Positions 30,463 through 43,900 are shown, counted from the first letter of the stretch. The stretch is DNA of 64,000 nucleotides from Ceratothoa steindachneri (GCA_963969495.1 OZ018321.1:191278985-191342984); one strand, 5' to 3'. Program-made: numbers and translations. Notes: generated from the letters alone by a model not told the origin.

Positions 30463-31787
30463 TAGGATTTCTTCTTCCGTCCATAACCAGTCATCTCTCT
30501 GTCAGCAGTTGTATTGTTGAAGGGATATGTCCTGTCTAGTTATTGTCTTAGTTGGTCGTGAATGTGTTCCTCAAAGTCTAGGTCAGTGTTCTTTCTCTTC
30601 TGGTGTGATGGAAAAAACATTCTTCCAGTAGTCTCTGAACTCTTCTTCCGTTTCTGTTGCGTCCATTTTTGTCCCGTCGTCTTTGTTAAGGAGTATATTT
30701 TTTGTCAGGTGGCTTACACTTTAATATTGATAATGTATTCTAAAAGGTTCGAGGATCCACTTCTTCCTCTAGTTTGTCTATGAGGTCATCCCAAAGTGTT
30801 GTTCTGTTATGTGAGTCTTCATTTACTTTAAACTCTATATGTGCCAGTCAGTCTAATTTCTTCAAATAGCTTTTTGTATTCGTCCGTTAGGTCATATAGC
30901 TCCTGTGTTCACCTCGGTGCTGGTAACGTTTTATAGGTTGTTCTGGGTACTGTTGCGCGGTCCGCCTCCACCAATAGCTGCGTTAACCTTGCCAGTTCTT
31001 GGTCGATTTCCTCCAGGGTGGCTTCTTCGAGTGGTTGAGGTCTGAACTCACCGAGGAGGGTACCATAATAATCCCAGTTCTTTCGGGAGAAGCATTTTCT
31101 CTCCCTGATGGGTATCTGTATTGGGCTTGAGGATATTTTAGTTATGATGGCGACGTGGTCGCTTGGGATTAGCTGGCCGAGTTGGATATAGTAATTGTAG
31201 GGAAATTGTGAGTTGGTCGGGGTGGTATCCGGCTTGGTCGCGCAGGTTTCGGTGATATTTGTGGGGAAGTCGGGTGTAATGTGGACAACAATACACCTGT
31301 CAATAAGGTTCTTCAAGTTCTTCCCTTTCTTGTTTAGACTTCCGCTGTATCCGGATTCTTGGCATCTGGCGTTGAGGTCTCCCCCAAACAAAATTATTCT
31401 CCCGTGTGCACAAAGTTGGAGAAAATTGTGCATCGGGATATAGTCTCGTCTCGGAGGTTGTTACCTTGTGGACACCACCAGGGGCCCCAGAGTGGTTTGG
31501 ATCTCAATGGCCAGATAGGATTTGTCTAGAGATGGGAGTGTTTTGAACTGAATTCCTCTTTTGACTGCGATGGCAGCGCCATCGAATCATTCCAAACTGT
31601 GGTTTTTGTAGATGACATTGTAGCTAAAGATCTTAATTTTCTTTTGCATGGCACTGACTCCATGTTCGGAGATTAGAACTATGTCAGGGTCGCATTGTCT
31701 AATTACGTTGTGGTATGTCGTTTGTTTGTTGTCCCGTCTGTCAGCGTTCATCTGTAGAATTGTTAAGTCTTTTGTTAATCTGTCCAT
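30463..31787 (-). pseudogene. LINE G ORF2: endonuclease and linker
   Basis: Endonuclease start at 31787: 'LTILQMNADRRDNKQTTYHN', 'QCDPDIVLISEHGVSAMQKK', stop near 31590, then 'FDGAAIAVKRGIQFKTLPSL'. The open frame 31433-30909 gives 'HGRIILFGGDLNARCQESGY' (GGDLNA intact), 'FPTNITETCATKPDTTPT', 'IPSDHVAIITKISSSPIQIP' and 'LLVEADRATVPRTTYKTLPA'. The linker after 30909 has many stops. The catalytic motifs survive although the gene is broken. Confidence 0.85.
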
Positions 31788-32618
31788 GTTGTCTATCGCT
31801 TAGTTGTTCCTTTTGTCGTGCTTCTTTGGGGTCGAAGGGCTAGGTGGTGGGGATCTAGTTCTTCCGAATCTTTTCTTATTGAATTTAGCGGTTGTGATCG
31901 TGGCGAAGGCTTCCTGGTTTAATCAGACGATCCCAAGGAGGATAGCTTCTTCAACCACCTTCTCCGCGATGTCATCGTCATATTCCCATTTGTACATACT
32001 TGTTTTCACGCCCTCACTGTTAGGGCGTTGGGAAATGGGTTGTGAGCCGCGGTATAGATTTTCAGGTTTATTTTCCCACCGTGATATTTATGCTTATGAT
32101 CCCTTAATGTTGAGGGAGATCTTACTCTCTGTCGGTTGAGGGATCTTTTACTGCGGGCACCTTGTAAGGAGGATTAGTTTACTGCTGGAGTTGGTGTGAC
32201 TTTTTCAACTATTGGCTTGGGTGACTCTATTTTAGGATGTTGGACTGCAGTCTGCTGGTTTTCTACTACTGCGGGGGGGGGGGGGTGTCTCCATTTTCTA
32301 TAGGGGTTGTTCTGGGGGCTGCATTTGAATTTTTAGCACATCCTTTGAGACGGGGTTCTCAGGGAACCACATCTCTTTTATGCCGTTCTTGACTAGCATC
32401 TGATTCAGCTCTTTTCTGAAGGTTCCCGGAATTGTAAGGTTCGCGATGGGCGCATAGTATACGCAACACATGATTTTTGTTAATTGTTCACTTTCGACCT
32501 TAAGGTAGGTCCGCTGGGTTGAGGTTTCATTGATCGCTGCTTTTGCAACCTTGGCGTAAGTCCTGTTAGATTATGCCTCCTCTTCCTCTTTCTTTTGTTG
32601 TTGCACCTTTTTGATGGC
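31788..32618 (-). pseudogene. LINE G ORF1: C-terminal part
   Basis: Broken frames: 'RTYAKVAKAAINETS', 'IMCCVYYAPIANLTIPGTFR', 'NGIKEMWFPENPVSKDVLKI', a G/C-run near 32275 that shifts the frame, and 'KYHGGKINLKIYTAAHNPFP'. They match ORF1 tails of LINEs D and E in order. Confidence 0.72.
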
Positions 32619-33350
32619 TTACTTTTTGACATGGCATGACATCGCCATGGCCTCGCGTTTATCGTTGCAGTTTACACATCTACATACGTGTACTGCTTTA
32701 CAGTCCCTCCATATGTGGCCAGATTGACCACATATCGAGCATAGATCGTGGGTTTGGGGACATGTTCTAGTTGTGTGCTGATTATATTTGTAGCATTTAA
32801 AGCACCTTTGCACCTCTGTAAACTCTTCCGTCTCTATTTGGTCCAGACACACCCTGGCATGGAAGAGCAGGAGGCCAAGTTCTGTTGCCTTTTTGGTCAT
32901 GGCTGTGTCCTGGGAGATGATCTTGAATACATGTATGTACTCTTTGAATTTAATCACTTCTGTTACCTTTGCCCATTGGTGATTACGCTCTATCTCCTCT
33001 TTGATTTCATTGTTCGCGTGGTGACCCACCTATGAGTCTAACCTTCCGCATTCAATGCTCCTGTGCGCTTGGATTTGGGGAGGGATTTTGGTAGTCAAAT
33101 TGATTTTATTGAATATCTGAGTAGCCTTGGATGAGGCTAGAAGTTCCCTGTCGGCTTCTTTTTGGCATATTGCCGTGTAACCGAACGGTGTATCAATTAG
33201 CCTGACGAGCACGACGTCCAAGTCCCCGTACACTTTAGCAAATACCTCCCCACGGTCAGGTTTAGGCGTTTGGGGGAGAGTCCTAAGACTAATTCGTAAG
33301 ATGCCGTTCGTCACTTTGTCATTATCGGTCGGTTTATTGGATGTGAAGTT
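32619..33350 (-). pseudogene. LINE G ORF1: N-terminal and zinc knuckles
   Basis: 33314-33030 reads 'ILRISLRTLPQTPKPDRGEV', 'LVRLIDTPFGYTAICQKEAD', 'SIECGRLDS*'. After the stop, 33029-32619 gives 'NEIKEEIERNHQWAKVTEVI', 'VFKIISQDTAMTKKATELGL' and three intact knuckles: 'CFKCYKYNQHTTRTCP', 'CSICGQSGHIWRDC' and 'CRCVNCNDKREAMAMSC'. The usual start appears lost: the codon aligned with the Met of MDN is not ATG, and the first usable codon is GTG at 33314. It is the best-preserved knuckle domain in the window. Confidence 0.84.
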
Positions 33351-35350
<2,000 letters not shown>

Positions 35351-35439
35351 CTTTTCCTAGTAAAACTTGAGTTATACAAAATGAACCAATTAGCGTCGTT
35401 AATCAAATTTTTAATAACAAATTTATGTTTAATTAATTC

Positions 35440-35702
35440 TATCAGCTTTAAGCCAACATTACGTTTTAAACATAGGCGCTGGAAATATCGATTCCCACGC
35501 AGTAACTGTGGGTCTTAAGACCAAAAGATACAAGTGGGAATACTCAGATGAGGTTCCGGAGTGGCAGGTTGAGGATGCTCTCGCTCAAAACATGATAAAA
35601 CTGACCACGGAGTGCTTCCACACAATCAGGGCCACGAAATACAGAAAAAAAGAAACGGCATGGAGCGCACCTCGCCCAGTACACCTCATGGGGCTAAAGT
35701 AG
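35440..35702 (+). pseudogene. LINE I ORF1 C-terminus
   Basis: Frame from about 35495: '[20 protein letters not shown]', 'WQVEDALAQNMIKLTTECFH', ending 'VHLMGLK' at 35702. It matches the ORF1 end 'GVKTGQLKWTYNAQVQEATV' of LINE D. Only the last ~75 residues are present; upstream is unrelated AT-rich DNA, so the copy is 5'-truncated. Confidence 0.75.
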
Positions 35703-35758
35703 ATCACGAATAAGCGTCTACTTTAACCCCACACACTAGAGAACCAACATTACACAAA

Positions 35759-36650
35759 ATGACAGACAGACTTACAATTATACATATGAATGTCGATGGG
35801 TGGGACGGAAAAGGTTCCCTCTATTGCAATATTATGTGACAGAGTGACCCTGACATAATACTCTTTTCTGAACACAGACTGACCACGGAAAAACAGTTAA
35901 AATTATTTCAATACGACGTCATTAGCAAGAATCATAGCCAGGAACGGTATGAAGGCTGCGAAATCGCCGTCAAAAAAGAATGAATCCTACTTGGCCTATA
36001 AGTAGGTACTCCCCAAGAGGGACTGGTCTTGGCAACGGGATACCAACCCCCAAGACGCGGCTATTTGCCCAAGCAGAACCTCTTGTAGATATTTAGCCAC
36101 AAGAAAAGTGTAATTTTTGCCGGAGATCTTAATGCAAGGTGTGCTGCGGCAAGATATACCTCCTACAACAATGCAGGCAGAAACATCGAAGTACTAATTG
36201 ACAGACAATACATGACAAGAATCGGACCAGAATTTCAGACGTACATAACAGAAAGATCAGCAACGAAACCTGATATAGTCCTATCTAGCATCAGGTTTCC
36301 TTACAACTACTACATTGAACCGGACCCCATCATTCCGAGCGACCACCAGACTATCAAAATTACAGTATGAGTAAATTCCCATTAAAATTGAAATCCCAGA
36401 ACGCAAAAGCTATAAGCAAGCGAACTGGGAAAGCTATAAAAATTACCTTCTAAGTTATATCCCCGACCCTTTATTTGATACTAATTTAGAAGAAATAGAT
36501 GCGGAGCTGGATAAAATCACTGAATTACTAATAAAAGCCGGTAAAAATAGCATTCCTCGTATTAATTATAAGCCCTTCCAGCAACCCCCTGGACCCCTCC
36601 CATGAGAGCCCTGGCCCAAGAATATAGGAAGTAACAAGGAGTAACAACGA
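35759..36650 (+). pseudogene. LINE I ORF2: endonuclease
   Basis: Met at 35759: 'MTDRLTIIHMNVDGWDGKG', a stop, 'SDPDIILFSEHRLTTEKQL', 'VISKNHSQERYEGCEIAVKK', a stop, 'LATGYQPPRRGYLPKQNLL', 'VIFAGDLNARCAAARYTSYN' (GDLNAR intact), 'EFQTYITERSATKPDIVLSS' and 'IPSDHQTIKITV'. The linker starts near 36590 ('RALAQEYRK'). The reading is then interrupted by a reverse CR1 element and continues at about 40490 with 'HNAYRKLRQIKDELQTLI'. Confidence 0.83.
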
Positions 36651-36769
36651 AAATCAGTAAGTACCCTAGAAGACCTTACGGTCCATTAAATGAGGGTATC
36701 TTTGGACTAGCTGTTGAGCGGGCACATCCCCGCTCAGTTGCCTTACGCCCTCCCTAAACGGCCACTTTT

Positions 36770-37763
36770 CAAGATTTTGTCCAATCTTGACTTGAACTGG
36801 TCAACAGAATTGCTGTTGACAACCTCCATCGGAAGTGCGTTCTAACTACCGCAGATACTGTACGTGAAATATTTTCCACACAAATCGCGGTTGTAACGCT
36901 TCAGCTCAAGTTTGAAGCCGTGATTTCTTGTTCTGCTCCCATTAAGGCTGAAAATATCCCCGTAGTCAATATTGTCGAACCTTCGAAGTATTTCGAAAAC
37001 TTCGATGAGCTGACCACGCAGTCTACGGGTTTCCAACGAGAACAGATCTAATTCCCTTAATCTATCTTCATAAATTCGATGAGCTGACCACGTAGTCTAC
37101 GGGTTTCCAACGAGAACAGATCTAATTCCCTTAATCTATCTTCATAACTTCGATGAGCTGACCACGCAGTCTACGGGTTTCCAACGAGAACAGATCTAAT
37201 TCCATTAATCTATCTTCATAACTTTTATGTCTGATAGAGGGAATCAGTTTGGTTGGCCTGGCTTGCACGCGTTCCAATCTCGCGGGGTCCTTTCGAAATG
37301 AAGGACTCCAAAATTGTACGGCATACTCCAGGTGCGGTCGGACAAGTGAATTGTACGACCAGAGTACTATTTCCTTGTTCCGATATCCAAATTGTCGCTT
37401 AATATAACCTAGCATCCTTTGAGCTTTCTTCTCCGCCTCAAAACACTGCCTCAAGAACTTGAGATCACTAGTTATAGTTACACCCAAGTCCTTCTCAGTG
37501 TCGGTAGATTCAAGACCAGTGCCTTTAAGGATATAATGAGATTTGTTCACGTTAATATGCATTTTCCACGTGTCCGACCACTCCCCAATCTTGCGAATAT
37601 CTTCCTGCAGGCGGGCAGTATTTCCATCTTTTGCAACTTTCCTTCCAAGCTTGGTATCGTCGGAAAATTTAGAAATCTTGGCAACCATGTCGTTGACGTA
37701 GATGATGAATAGTAGTGGTCCCAGGACAGAACCTTTAGGTACCCTGCTATAACGGGCACCCAC
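36770..37763 (-). pseudogene. CR1 ORF2: RT palm to C-terminus
   Basis: After a stop near 37765 the frame gives 'GSVLGPLLFIIYVNDMVAKI' (block B). The expected FADD block is altered to 'SKFSDDTKLGRKVAKDGNTA' (FSDD). Then 'IRKIGEWSDTWKMHINVNKS', 'EKDLGVTITSDLKF' and 'QRMLGYIKRQFGYRNKEIVL', ending 'LFSLETRRLRGQLIEV'. At 37001-37222 a 74-bp unit is triplicated and breaks the frame. Beyond it come 'LRRFDNIDYGDIFSLNGS' and the terminal 'NALPMEVVNSNSVDQFKSRL' near 36780, the usual CR1 end. Confidence 0.87.
37001..37222. repeat. 74-bp tandem triplication
   Basis: Units start at 37001, 37075 and 37149 ('TTCGATGAGCTGACCACG'). The copies differ at only a few positions. As 74 is not a multiple of 3, each extra copy shifts the RT frame. 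The sister CR1 C-terminus needs only one copy. Confidence 0.95.
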
Positions 37764-37892
37764 TCAGAAGCCTATCCATTCAGAACCACCCGTTGACGTC
37801 TGCCACTTAGCCAGTTTTCTATCCAGCCGGCTACTTTTCCGTCTATGCCCAGCGCTCGCACTCTTCGGAGAAGGCGGTGGTGTGGTACTTTA

Positions 37893-38634
37893 TCAAAGGC
37901 CTTGGAAGAATTGCACAAGGTTCGTCAAGCATGACCGTTGCCTTCGGAAGCCGTGCTGGGAATTTCTCACTAGCAGGTTTGACTCTAAATGCGACGTCAT
38001 TTTGTCCAATATGATGCTTTCCATGAGTTTACCGACTATCGAAGTCAGACTGATAGGTCGGTAGTTCGACGGTTGGCTACGGTCTCTTTTCTTGGAGATA
38101 GAAGTCACCTCCTCTTCACGCCAGTCTCTAGGAACGCATTCGATCCAGATTGAAATGTTTAAAATTGCACTCAGGTGTCTTGGCACTTGATCGCGCACTT
38201 TTTTCAACAATTTAGGTAGAAACCCATCCGGGCCAGGTGATTTTTTGGACATTAGGTCAGTGATCTTCTTTTTTATTTCTCCGTCAGTGAAGTCCATATC
38301 CTCCAGCTTTTTCCCCGAGTAGGAATCCGTTGGCTGGGAAATGGGACCACACTCTTCAGTAAACACTGAAGAGAAGTATGTAGTCGTTGAAGAGGTTAGC
38401 ATTTTCTGCATCTGAGTGCTTTAATGTCCCCTCCTCATTCCTCAGAGGGCCAATCGTTCGACGGATTGGTTTACGGCTGTTTACATATCCAAAGAACTCC
38501 TTGGGATTCTCCTTGCAAAGTCTCGCCACTTGCAGTTCCTCAGACCGCTTAGCCGCCCTTATGCTGGACTTCACTCTCCTGGCTAGCCTTCGGTATTCGT
38601 CAAAGTCACCCGAGATCTTCGATTGCTGGTACAC
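37893..38634 (-). pseudogene. CR1 ORF2: linker and RT fingers
   Basis: 38634-38356: 'ISGDFDEYRRLARRVKSSIR', 'VARLCKENPKEFFGYVNSRK', 'IGPLRNEEGTLKHSDAENAN'. After a frameshift, 38411-37893: 'YFSSVFTEECGPI', 'KITDLMSKKSPGPDGFLPKL', 'CVPRDWREEEVTSISKKRDR', 'NYRPISLTSIVGKLMESIIL' and 'RNSQHGFRRQRSCLTNLVQF'. Canonical CR1 RT blocks 0-3. Confidence 0.88.
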
Positions 38635-39518
38635 ATTTCTCTTCTCCCTAAGCAGTTGGCCGATTTCTCGAGTAAACCACCTTTGTTAAACAGAAGACCC
38701 ACGGGGTCATTTCAGAGGGATGAAATGCGATTGAAGACTCATAAATGTGGTTTTGAAACTGTTCCACTGGTCTTCAAAAGTATCGCAAACTTCTAGCCTC
38801 GCGTCAGTCAGTCCAGAACGAAAACCTGCAAAGTCTGCTCTTCTCAAATCAAGTTCCCTAGATTTACTAGTTGCAGGCCCTACCTTGGGGACTTTGACTA
38901 CAAATCTACTTAGTATGTAGTCACTGCCACCGAGCTCTTCGCCAACAGAGAGGTCCTCAACGATGTCATCCTCAGAGGTGGAAACCAAGTCAAGTTTATT
39001 GTCTCCTCTCGTTGGCTCTCTCACCCATTGAGTCAGGAACTCGTTGTTCGCGAACTCTAGGAGTAGTGTTTTCTCGGCACAGGGTTCTCTGGTTTCCCAG
39101 TCAACATGGGTATTGAAGTCACCCATGGTGATACACACTCTGCCTTTACAAGTTCGCCCAACAGCTGGTACAGACGCCTGTCCTGTCCTAAGAGTTAGGC
39201 AGGGGGTCTGTAAAGCTCCATGGTCCTGTATCTGGCAGGACCTATCTCTAGGTCAACACCTAGTAGTTCATGGTCGGATACGATGTTGCAATCCATCGAG
39301 TTGAGAGTATCCTTAACATACAACATCAGAACGCCACCCTCTCTATCTGGCCTATCTTTCAGAAAGAGCTGGTAACCGGGAATCGTGAATTCACCTTCAA
39401 AATCTAGGCTTGATGTTTTGATCCACGACTCCGTTATGGCCACCATCTCAGGTTCTTCTGTTGCTACGAGGCCACGGAGCTCAAAAAACTTGTTCCTGAT
39501 TGACCTCCCATTGAACAA
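38635..39518 (-). pseudogene. CR1 ORF2: endonuclease
   Basis: 39518-39195: 'MFNGRSIRNKFFELRGLVAT', 'PEMVAITESWIKTSS' (E of the TE.W motif), 'IPGYQLFLKDRPDREGGVLM', 'ELYRPPA*'. 39138-38707: 'ITMGDFNTHVDWE' (GDFN), 'FLTQWVREPTRGDNKLDLVS', 'GGSDYILSRFVVKVP' (SDH has become SDY). The Y in place of catalytic H, plus a stop at 39195, argues against activity. Confidence 0.87.
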
Positions 39519-39529
39519 GAGGAACTTTT

Positions 39530-40478
39530 AGGGATTCCCCGAGTGTAGGACTTACTACGCCCTTCCGTTTCCCGGCTTCTCTGTTTCCCTGGTCGCATTA
39601 TTTTGACGACCTCCGAGAAGGTCGTTTCAGAAGTGACGCAGGCGTGCTGGCGCACGTCCACTTTCGCTCTGTTTCGAACTTTCCTTTGGGTGCGTTCCAC
39701 GACATCTTGAATTAGATTGGCGAGAAAGGCCTTCCATTTAAATGAGAGATGTACCCCATCCCTTTGGTAGAGGTCGTCTCTACCGATAAAGGTACGATAG
39801 GGGTCCACGAAGAAGATTCCTTCTACTGTGCAGAGATCCACCAACCGTCAGTTCACTGCGACGTTTCTCTCGTGAGCGGCTCGGGATGGACCTCTTCTCG
39901 GAAGCATCCCAACCACGACACGTTTGCGGGTTTTAAGCCCTATGTCATCCATGGCTCCCATCACCGTTTGGATGGTCTTACCACTGAGGCCAACCTTACT
40001 CCCTCTGAAGTAGAGGTCGTTGCCACTCACCATTAGAGCGACAACTGAATTCTCATAAATCTGAGCTTTCTCTGCCTCTACTCTGATTTTGTGGTTACCC
40101 CGTCCTGGCAGGCAGCTCCTGTGTTTGCGAGTCACCAATGAGGGTGACCTTCGGAAACTTGGTCTCTGAAGACGGGGTCTTCCCTTGTGGAAGAGGCCTC
40201 TCCTTCTCCTTTTTACTCTCCACATTCTTATCCTTCTTTTTCTTATTCTCCTTTTTCTTCTTGTTTATCTTTTTTTCTTCTATTTTGGTTCTTCTTCTTT
40301 TGTTTCAGTTTTATTCTTTTTCTTATTTTTCATCTTTTTTTCTTTCTTCTTTTCTCTTTTTCTCTTGCCTCAGGTGGCTTGACCTCAGATGATGCCGGAG
40401 TTTCCGCTTGGGTAAGAACTACGGCATCAGGAGATTCCAATACGTTTGTGGGCGGCGCCTCTTCTAGGCATCGAATGT
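39530..40478 (-). pseudogene. CR1 ORF1 with SGNH esterase-like domain
   Basis: The start region 'PPTNVLESPDAVVLTQAETP' (about 40450) is followed by a Lys/Glu/Arg-rich run (plus-strand polypyrimidine, 40200-40370). Then 'FPKVTLIGDSQTQEL' appears, with the GDS nucleophile block. After a frameshift: 'NSVVALMVSGNDLYFRGSKV' (G-x-N-D block) and 'RKRVVVGMLPRRGPSRAAHE', a stop at 39848, then 'DDLYQRDGVHLSFKWKAFL' (D-x-x-H block). All three SGNH hydrolase blocks are present in order. The substrate is unknown; a role in membrane or RNP handling has been discussed for such ORF1s. Two breaks make this copy inactive. Confidence 0.8.
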
Positions 40479-42004
40479 GAGCTGCGTGAAGCGCTGATAG
40501 GCCTCAACCACAATGCCTACAGAAAACTAAGACAAATTAAAGACGAACTCCAGACACTAATTACGGACCAACAAACACTATTATAGGACGGACTAATAGA
40601 AAGACTCGACATAGAAAGAGACTTACACACATTCTGGCAGACGGTTAAACGTCTTAAAAGAAAACCTCCACAAACAAAAGTGACAATCATTCACGAGGGC
40701 AAAAAAAAATAACGAGACTGAAGGGATTAAGGAAATGTTTAGGATTTTCTGGTTTTCAATCTTCAAAATTACCCCTTGACAAAATTACAACTACCACCTC
40801 GAATTCGAAACTGACGTAATCCAACAGCTAAGCACAAAAATACACAAAACCTCTCATCACCACTGTGTGTCGCAAGAAAGAGTGATAGGTAGGCGCTATG
40901 ATAGTAAAGTAACTGCCCTAGAGCTCTCCGTCACTTTAAAATCCTTTCGTCAAAGAGCACCGGGTACTACGGGGCTGACCTACGAGAATTTCATCAAGGC
41001 CCTGCCTAACGTTTAGAGTGGCCTTCTCAACATCATGAACGCCGCTCTGAACACGGGTTATTTCCCCGATCATTGGAAAGTGGCCAAGATGATTGTCATC
41101 CCAAAACCGGGGAAGCCCCCGGACTGCACTGCCAGCTTTCGACCAATATCTCTCCTAGAATTTGCTGGCAAAGTCTTCGAGAAGATATTGGCTAATAGAG
41201 TCAACTCTTTTCTCGAAGAAGCCAACTTGCATAACGATCAGCAACACGGCTTCAGAAGGAAAAGATGGACTGATACGGCACTAGCCGTTGTCACCGAAAA
41301 GCTTGCAAAGATCAAGGCAGACAAAAGGCATGCTGATCTGGTGCTCCGCGATATCAAAAAAAGCTTTTGATAAGGTTTGGAAGAGAGGATTACAATTTAA
41401 GATCCTTCAAGTAGGCCTCAAACCCATTCTTGAGAGGATTTTATGTGACTACATAATGGAGAGGAGAGCATACATTCATATCAGAGAACATAAAGGCCCT
41501 GAATTCGAGCTCGAAGCAGGGGTCCCACGAGGGGGCTGTCTCAGTCTCCTTTTATACAACATATATACACGTGACCTACTACAACCTCTCTCCGAGGATA
41601 CGATATACGTACAGTTCGCTGACAATATATCGCAAATTTGTACCGCTGCTTAAGTTCACAGGGAATTTATGGCGATAAATACGGCTAGGGAGATATTTGA
41701 CAACAACTCTTTGGAGAGGAGATGAAAGATATCAACCAATGCCCCAAAATTCAAAATAATTCCCATGTTTCGCAAGACTTTCAATGATATGGGTGTAGAA
41801 GGAAAGCGAATCCCCTACTGCCTGAAAGAGACGGTTCTGGGGCTCAAAATCACCACAGGGAGCTACAAAGAGTCATATCGAGCGAATAGCAAGAGAGATT
41901 TGAGGGAATTTTATAGGTTCCGTGACCTAAATCTCCCAAATAAACTCAAGATATTCAATGCGTGCATTCGATCGAAACTCCTGTACTCCTGTAAATGTAA
42001 CTAA
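40479..42004 (+). pseudogene. LINE I ORF2: linker and RT (continuation)
   Basis: Resumes with 'HNAYRKLRQIKDELQTLITD', 'DGLIERLDIERDLHTFWQTV' and several stops. From 41035: 'MNAALNTGYFPDHWKVAKMI', 'VIPKPGKPPDCTASFRPISL', 'LHNDQQHGFRRKRWTDTALA', a one-base shift at an A-run (41357), then 'SKKAFDKVWKRGLQFKIL', 'GPEFELEAGVPRGGCLS' and 'DTIYVQFADNISQICTAA*' (FADD changed to FADN). 41765-42004 gives 'RFRDLNLPNKLKIFNACIRS' and a stop. The RT C-terminal third is missing, so the copy is 3'-truncated. Confidence 0.85.
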
Positions 42005-42434
42005 AACTAAACTTTTTCGCAAACGCACAGCGGGGGAATCCACCTTCCCCCCGCCTCAAATATAGGCTTGAATGTCAAAAAGACCATTAAGATCATGAAG
42101 ATCTAAAAAAAAAATAAAGAATTAAATTAACAGGATTAATTTAATTGAATAAACTATACATTTTATAGTTTATTAAATAAAACAAAAAACAAACAAAATT
42201 CATCCAAAAATAAAAAACAAACAGAGCTACCCTTTCACTAGAGCCCTATTTATTCTGTCTCCCGCACATCCTCTATTCTTTAAACTCACCCTATTTCACC
42301 ACATTCCTCTCTTACTATCTCTCTCTCTAACTCTTCCTAAATATCACCACTTTTTATGCCCAAGGTCCAAGGTTTTCCTTATTCCCTTCCGAGATTTTAG
42401 AGAGAGATTCATGCTCAGAGCCTCAAATAGTCGA
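42005..42434. other. AT-rich spacer between LINE I and LINE H
   Basis: Contains 'TATAGGCTTGAATGTC' near 42060, similar to the LINE A/H tail phrase GGCTTGAATGCC, so the first ~100 bp are probably LINE I 3' UTR. An A-run and TTTATAGTTTATT-type repeats follow, then a C/T-rich stretch. No gene. Confidence 0.45.
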
Positions 42435-42865
42435 CCTACCCACCCCTCATCGGGGTAAGGGAGCTGAAGTGAACTAGATTGCCATTCATCTAGTCTCGTT
42501 CCAACTATGTCGTTCTCTATGATAAACATAATTGGGGGTGCCAAGGAAAGTAGGTTTGAGGACTAGCCCACTGTGGAACTCGGCGTCAGAGGTACCCGGA
42601 AAAGGGGAAGGACTGCAACTTTCAGTGATGGGAGGGCACCTTTCCCTCAAGCCCGGAGCCCCTCGACGACCATAGAGGAAAACAACACCCGTCTCTATGT
42701 ATGCCGGCTGCAGTTCTGATACCCAAACCCTCGAGGGTCGGCACCCCTGGTTAGCGATGGTTGATTCGGCGCTAACCAACAAAAAGTCCGTCATATAATC
42801 ACAACTCGAGAGGGCCCCCAGCCCTCCTGGTTTACCCATCCTATCCGGCAGTTCCCGTTTATGGA
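42435..42865 (+). promoter_or_regulatory. LINE H 5' UTR
   Basis: Third copy of the shared LINE leader: 'CATAATTGGGGGTGCCAAGG', 'GAGGACTAGCCCACTGTGGA', 'CCATAGAGGAAAACAACACC', 'AAAAAGTCCGTCATATAATC' and 'CTGGTTTACCCATCC'. It passes straight into ORF1 knuckle sequence; the first ~170 codons of ORF1 are deleted. Confidence 0.7.
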
Positions 42866-43900
42866 AACTTGCTTACAACGAGGGGAGGGCTGCCCATAAA
42901 ACCTACACGACGAGAAAATGCAAGGAACCACATGGGATATGTTCAAAATGCAGTGAACCTGGTCACCACTGGAAGGATTATAAAAGTCTGGTAAGAAATG
43001 CGTTAACTGCGGGCAAGGTCATCGTTCCATGGCTTTGGCCTGCCTACTGAAGAAGGAACTCAAATAAAAAGGCACAAAAGAAGAAAGAAGAACAAACCAG
43101 GAGGTGCAATACTACGTATGCACAGGCGTGAAGGCGGCTTATTCTGAGGCGGAAACAAAAAAGACATATATACCTCAAACTAGAAAATGAGAACTCAATG
43201 AAAATCCCGACGTGCATCCTGTATGCTCACGTCAGAAACCTGACATAGCCCGGATTATTCGCCAAGGAATTGAACCAAATGCTCGGGATGAGTAAGATAT
43301 GGTTCTCTGATGATCCGCTATCAGGGGACGTGCTCCAACTACAGATGGTACCGAAACAGATAGCAGGACAGAACCAAGAACCCCAAAGACTGAACCAAAA
43401 TCAAAAGAAGAGGGCAGAAGGCCCAACCAGAGGAAAGAGGCCAGAAACGAGAGGGATGCAGCTGCCAAAGCAGCTAACAGGCCCAAACAAATGGGGGAGC
43501 CAAAATCGAAAAAGGAAGATACGGAATCCTCAGATCCCAGCGGCAGATTTAACTCCTCGGACTCAGAGGTCGCTACCACTGATGCTCGCCGCAAGAAAGA
43601 AAACAGGGAGACCAAGAGGAAGCTCGATGCAGATGGAGTTAAGCTCTCAATCTATGCGTCCGAACAGTTCCCTTTCCCTAAAGACTTGGACACCAACAAA
43701 AAGTTTGTCGGAATAAAGAAAAAGTACTACAAATGAGACTTTGACCCTCAATGTGACGATGAGACTGTTGAGGAGTCAATCTAAAATCAAAACGTTACCC
43801 TCTACCGGAAAACATTTGTAGAGTTCACCCCAGCAGAATTCAAAAAGAAGAGGAACTGGAAGAGGAAGTCCACAACTATGAAACACTAAGAGCCAAAACA
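42866..43900 (+). pseudogene. LINE H ORF1, N-terminally deleted
   Basis: Starts inside the knuckles: 'TTRKCKEPHGICSKCSEPGH', then 'CSKCSEPGHHWKDYKS' (last Cys lost), 'VNCGQGHRSMALACLLKKEL'-like text, 'MKIPTCILYAHVRNLT*PGL', 'FAKELNQMLGMSKIWFSDDP' and 'LSGDVLQLQMVPKQ'. Two overlapping frames (to 43716 and 43736) show a shift in the charged tail. It ends 'YASEQFPFPKDLDTNKKFVG' and 'VEFTPAEFKKKRNWKRK', the ORF1 C-terminus. Confidence 0.78.

Larger units (their letters stand above)
36655..40478 (-). mobile_element. CR1-type LINE, two ORFs, inside LINE I
   Basis: A nearly full-length non-LTR element reading from 40478 down to about 36655. ORF1 has a Lys-rich region and an SGNH esterase-like domain; ORF2 has endonuclease and RT. 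Together they fit CR1-group LINEs, in which an ORF1 esterase domain is known. LINE I coding matches resume on both sides, so this is the younger insertion. I found no clear target duplication, and CR1 elements often make none. Confidence 0.85.

Noticed and set aside
40138..40392. Phe/Ser-rich membrane-like proteins on the plus strand
   Set aside because: Polypyrimidine shadow of the Lys-rich part of CR1 ORF1 on the minus strand.
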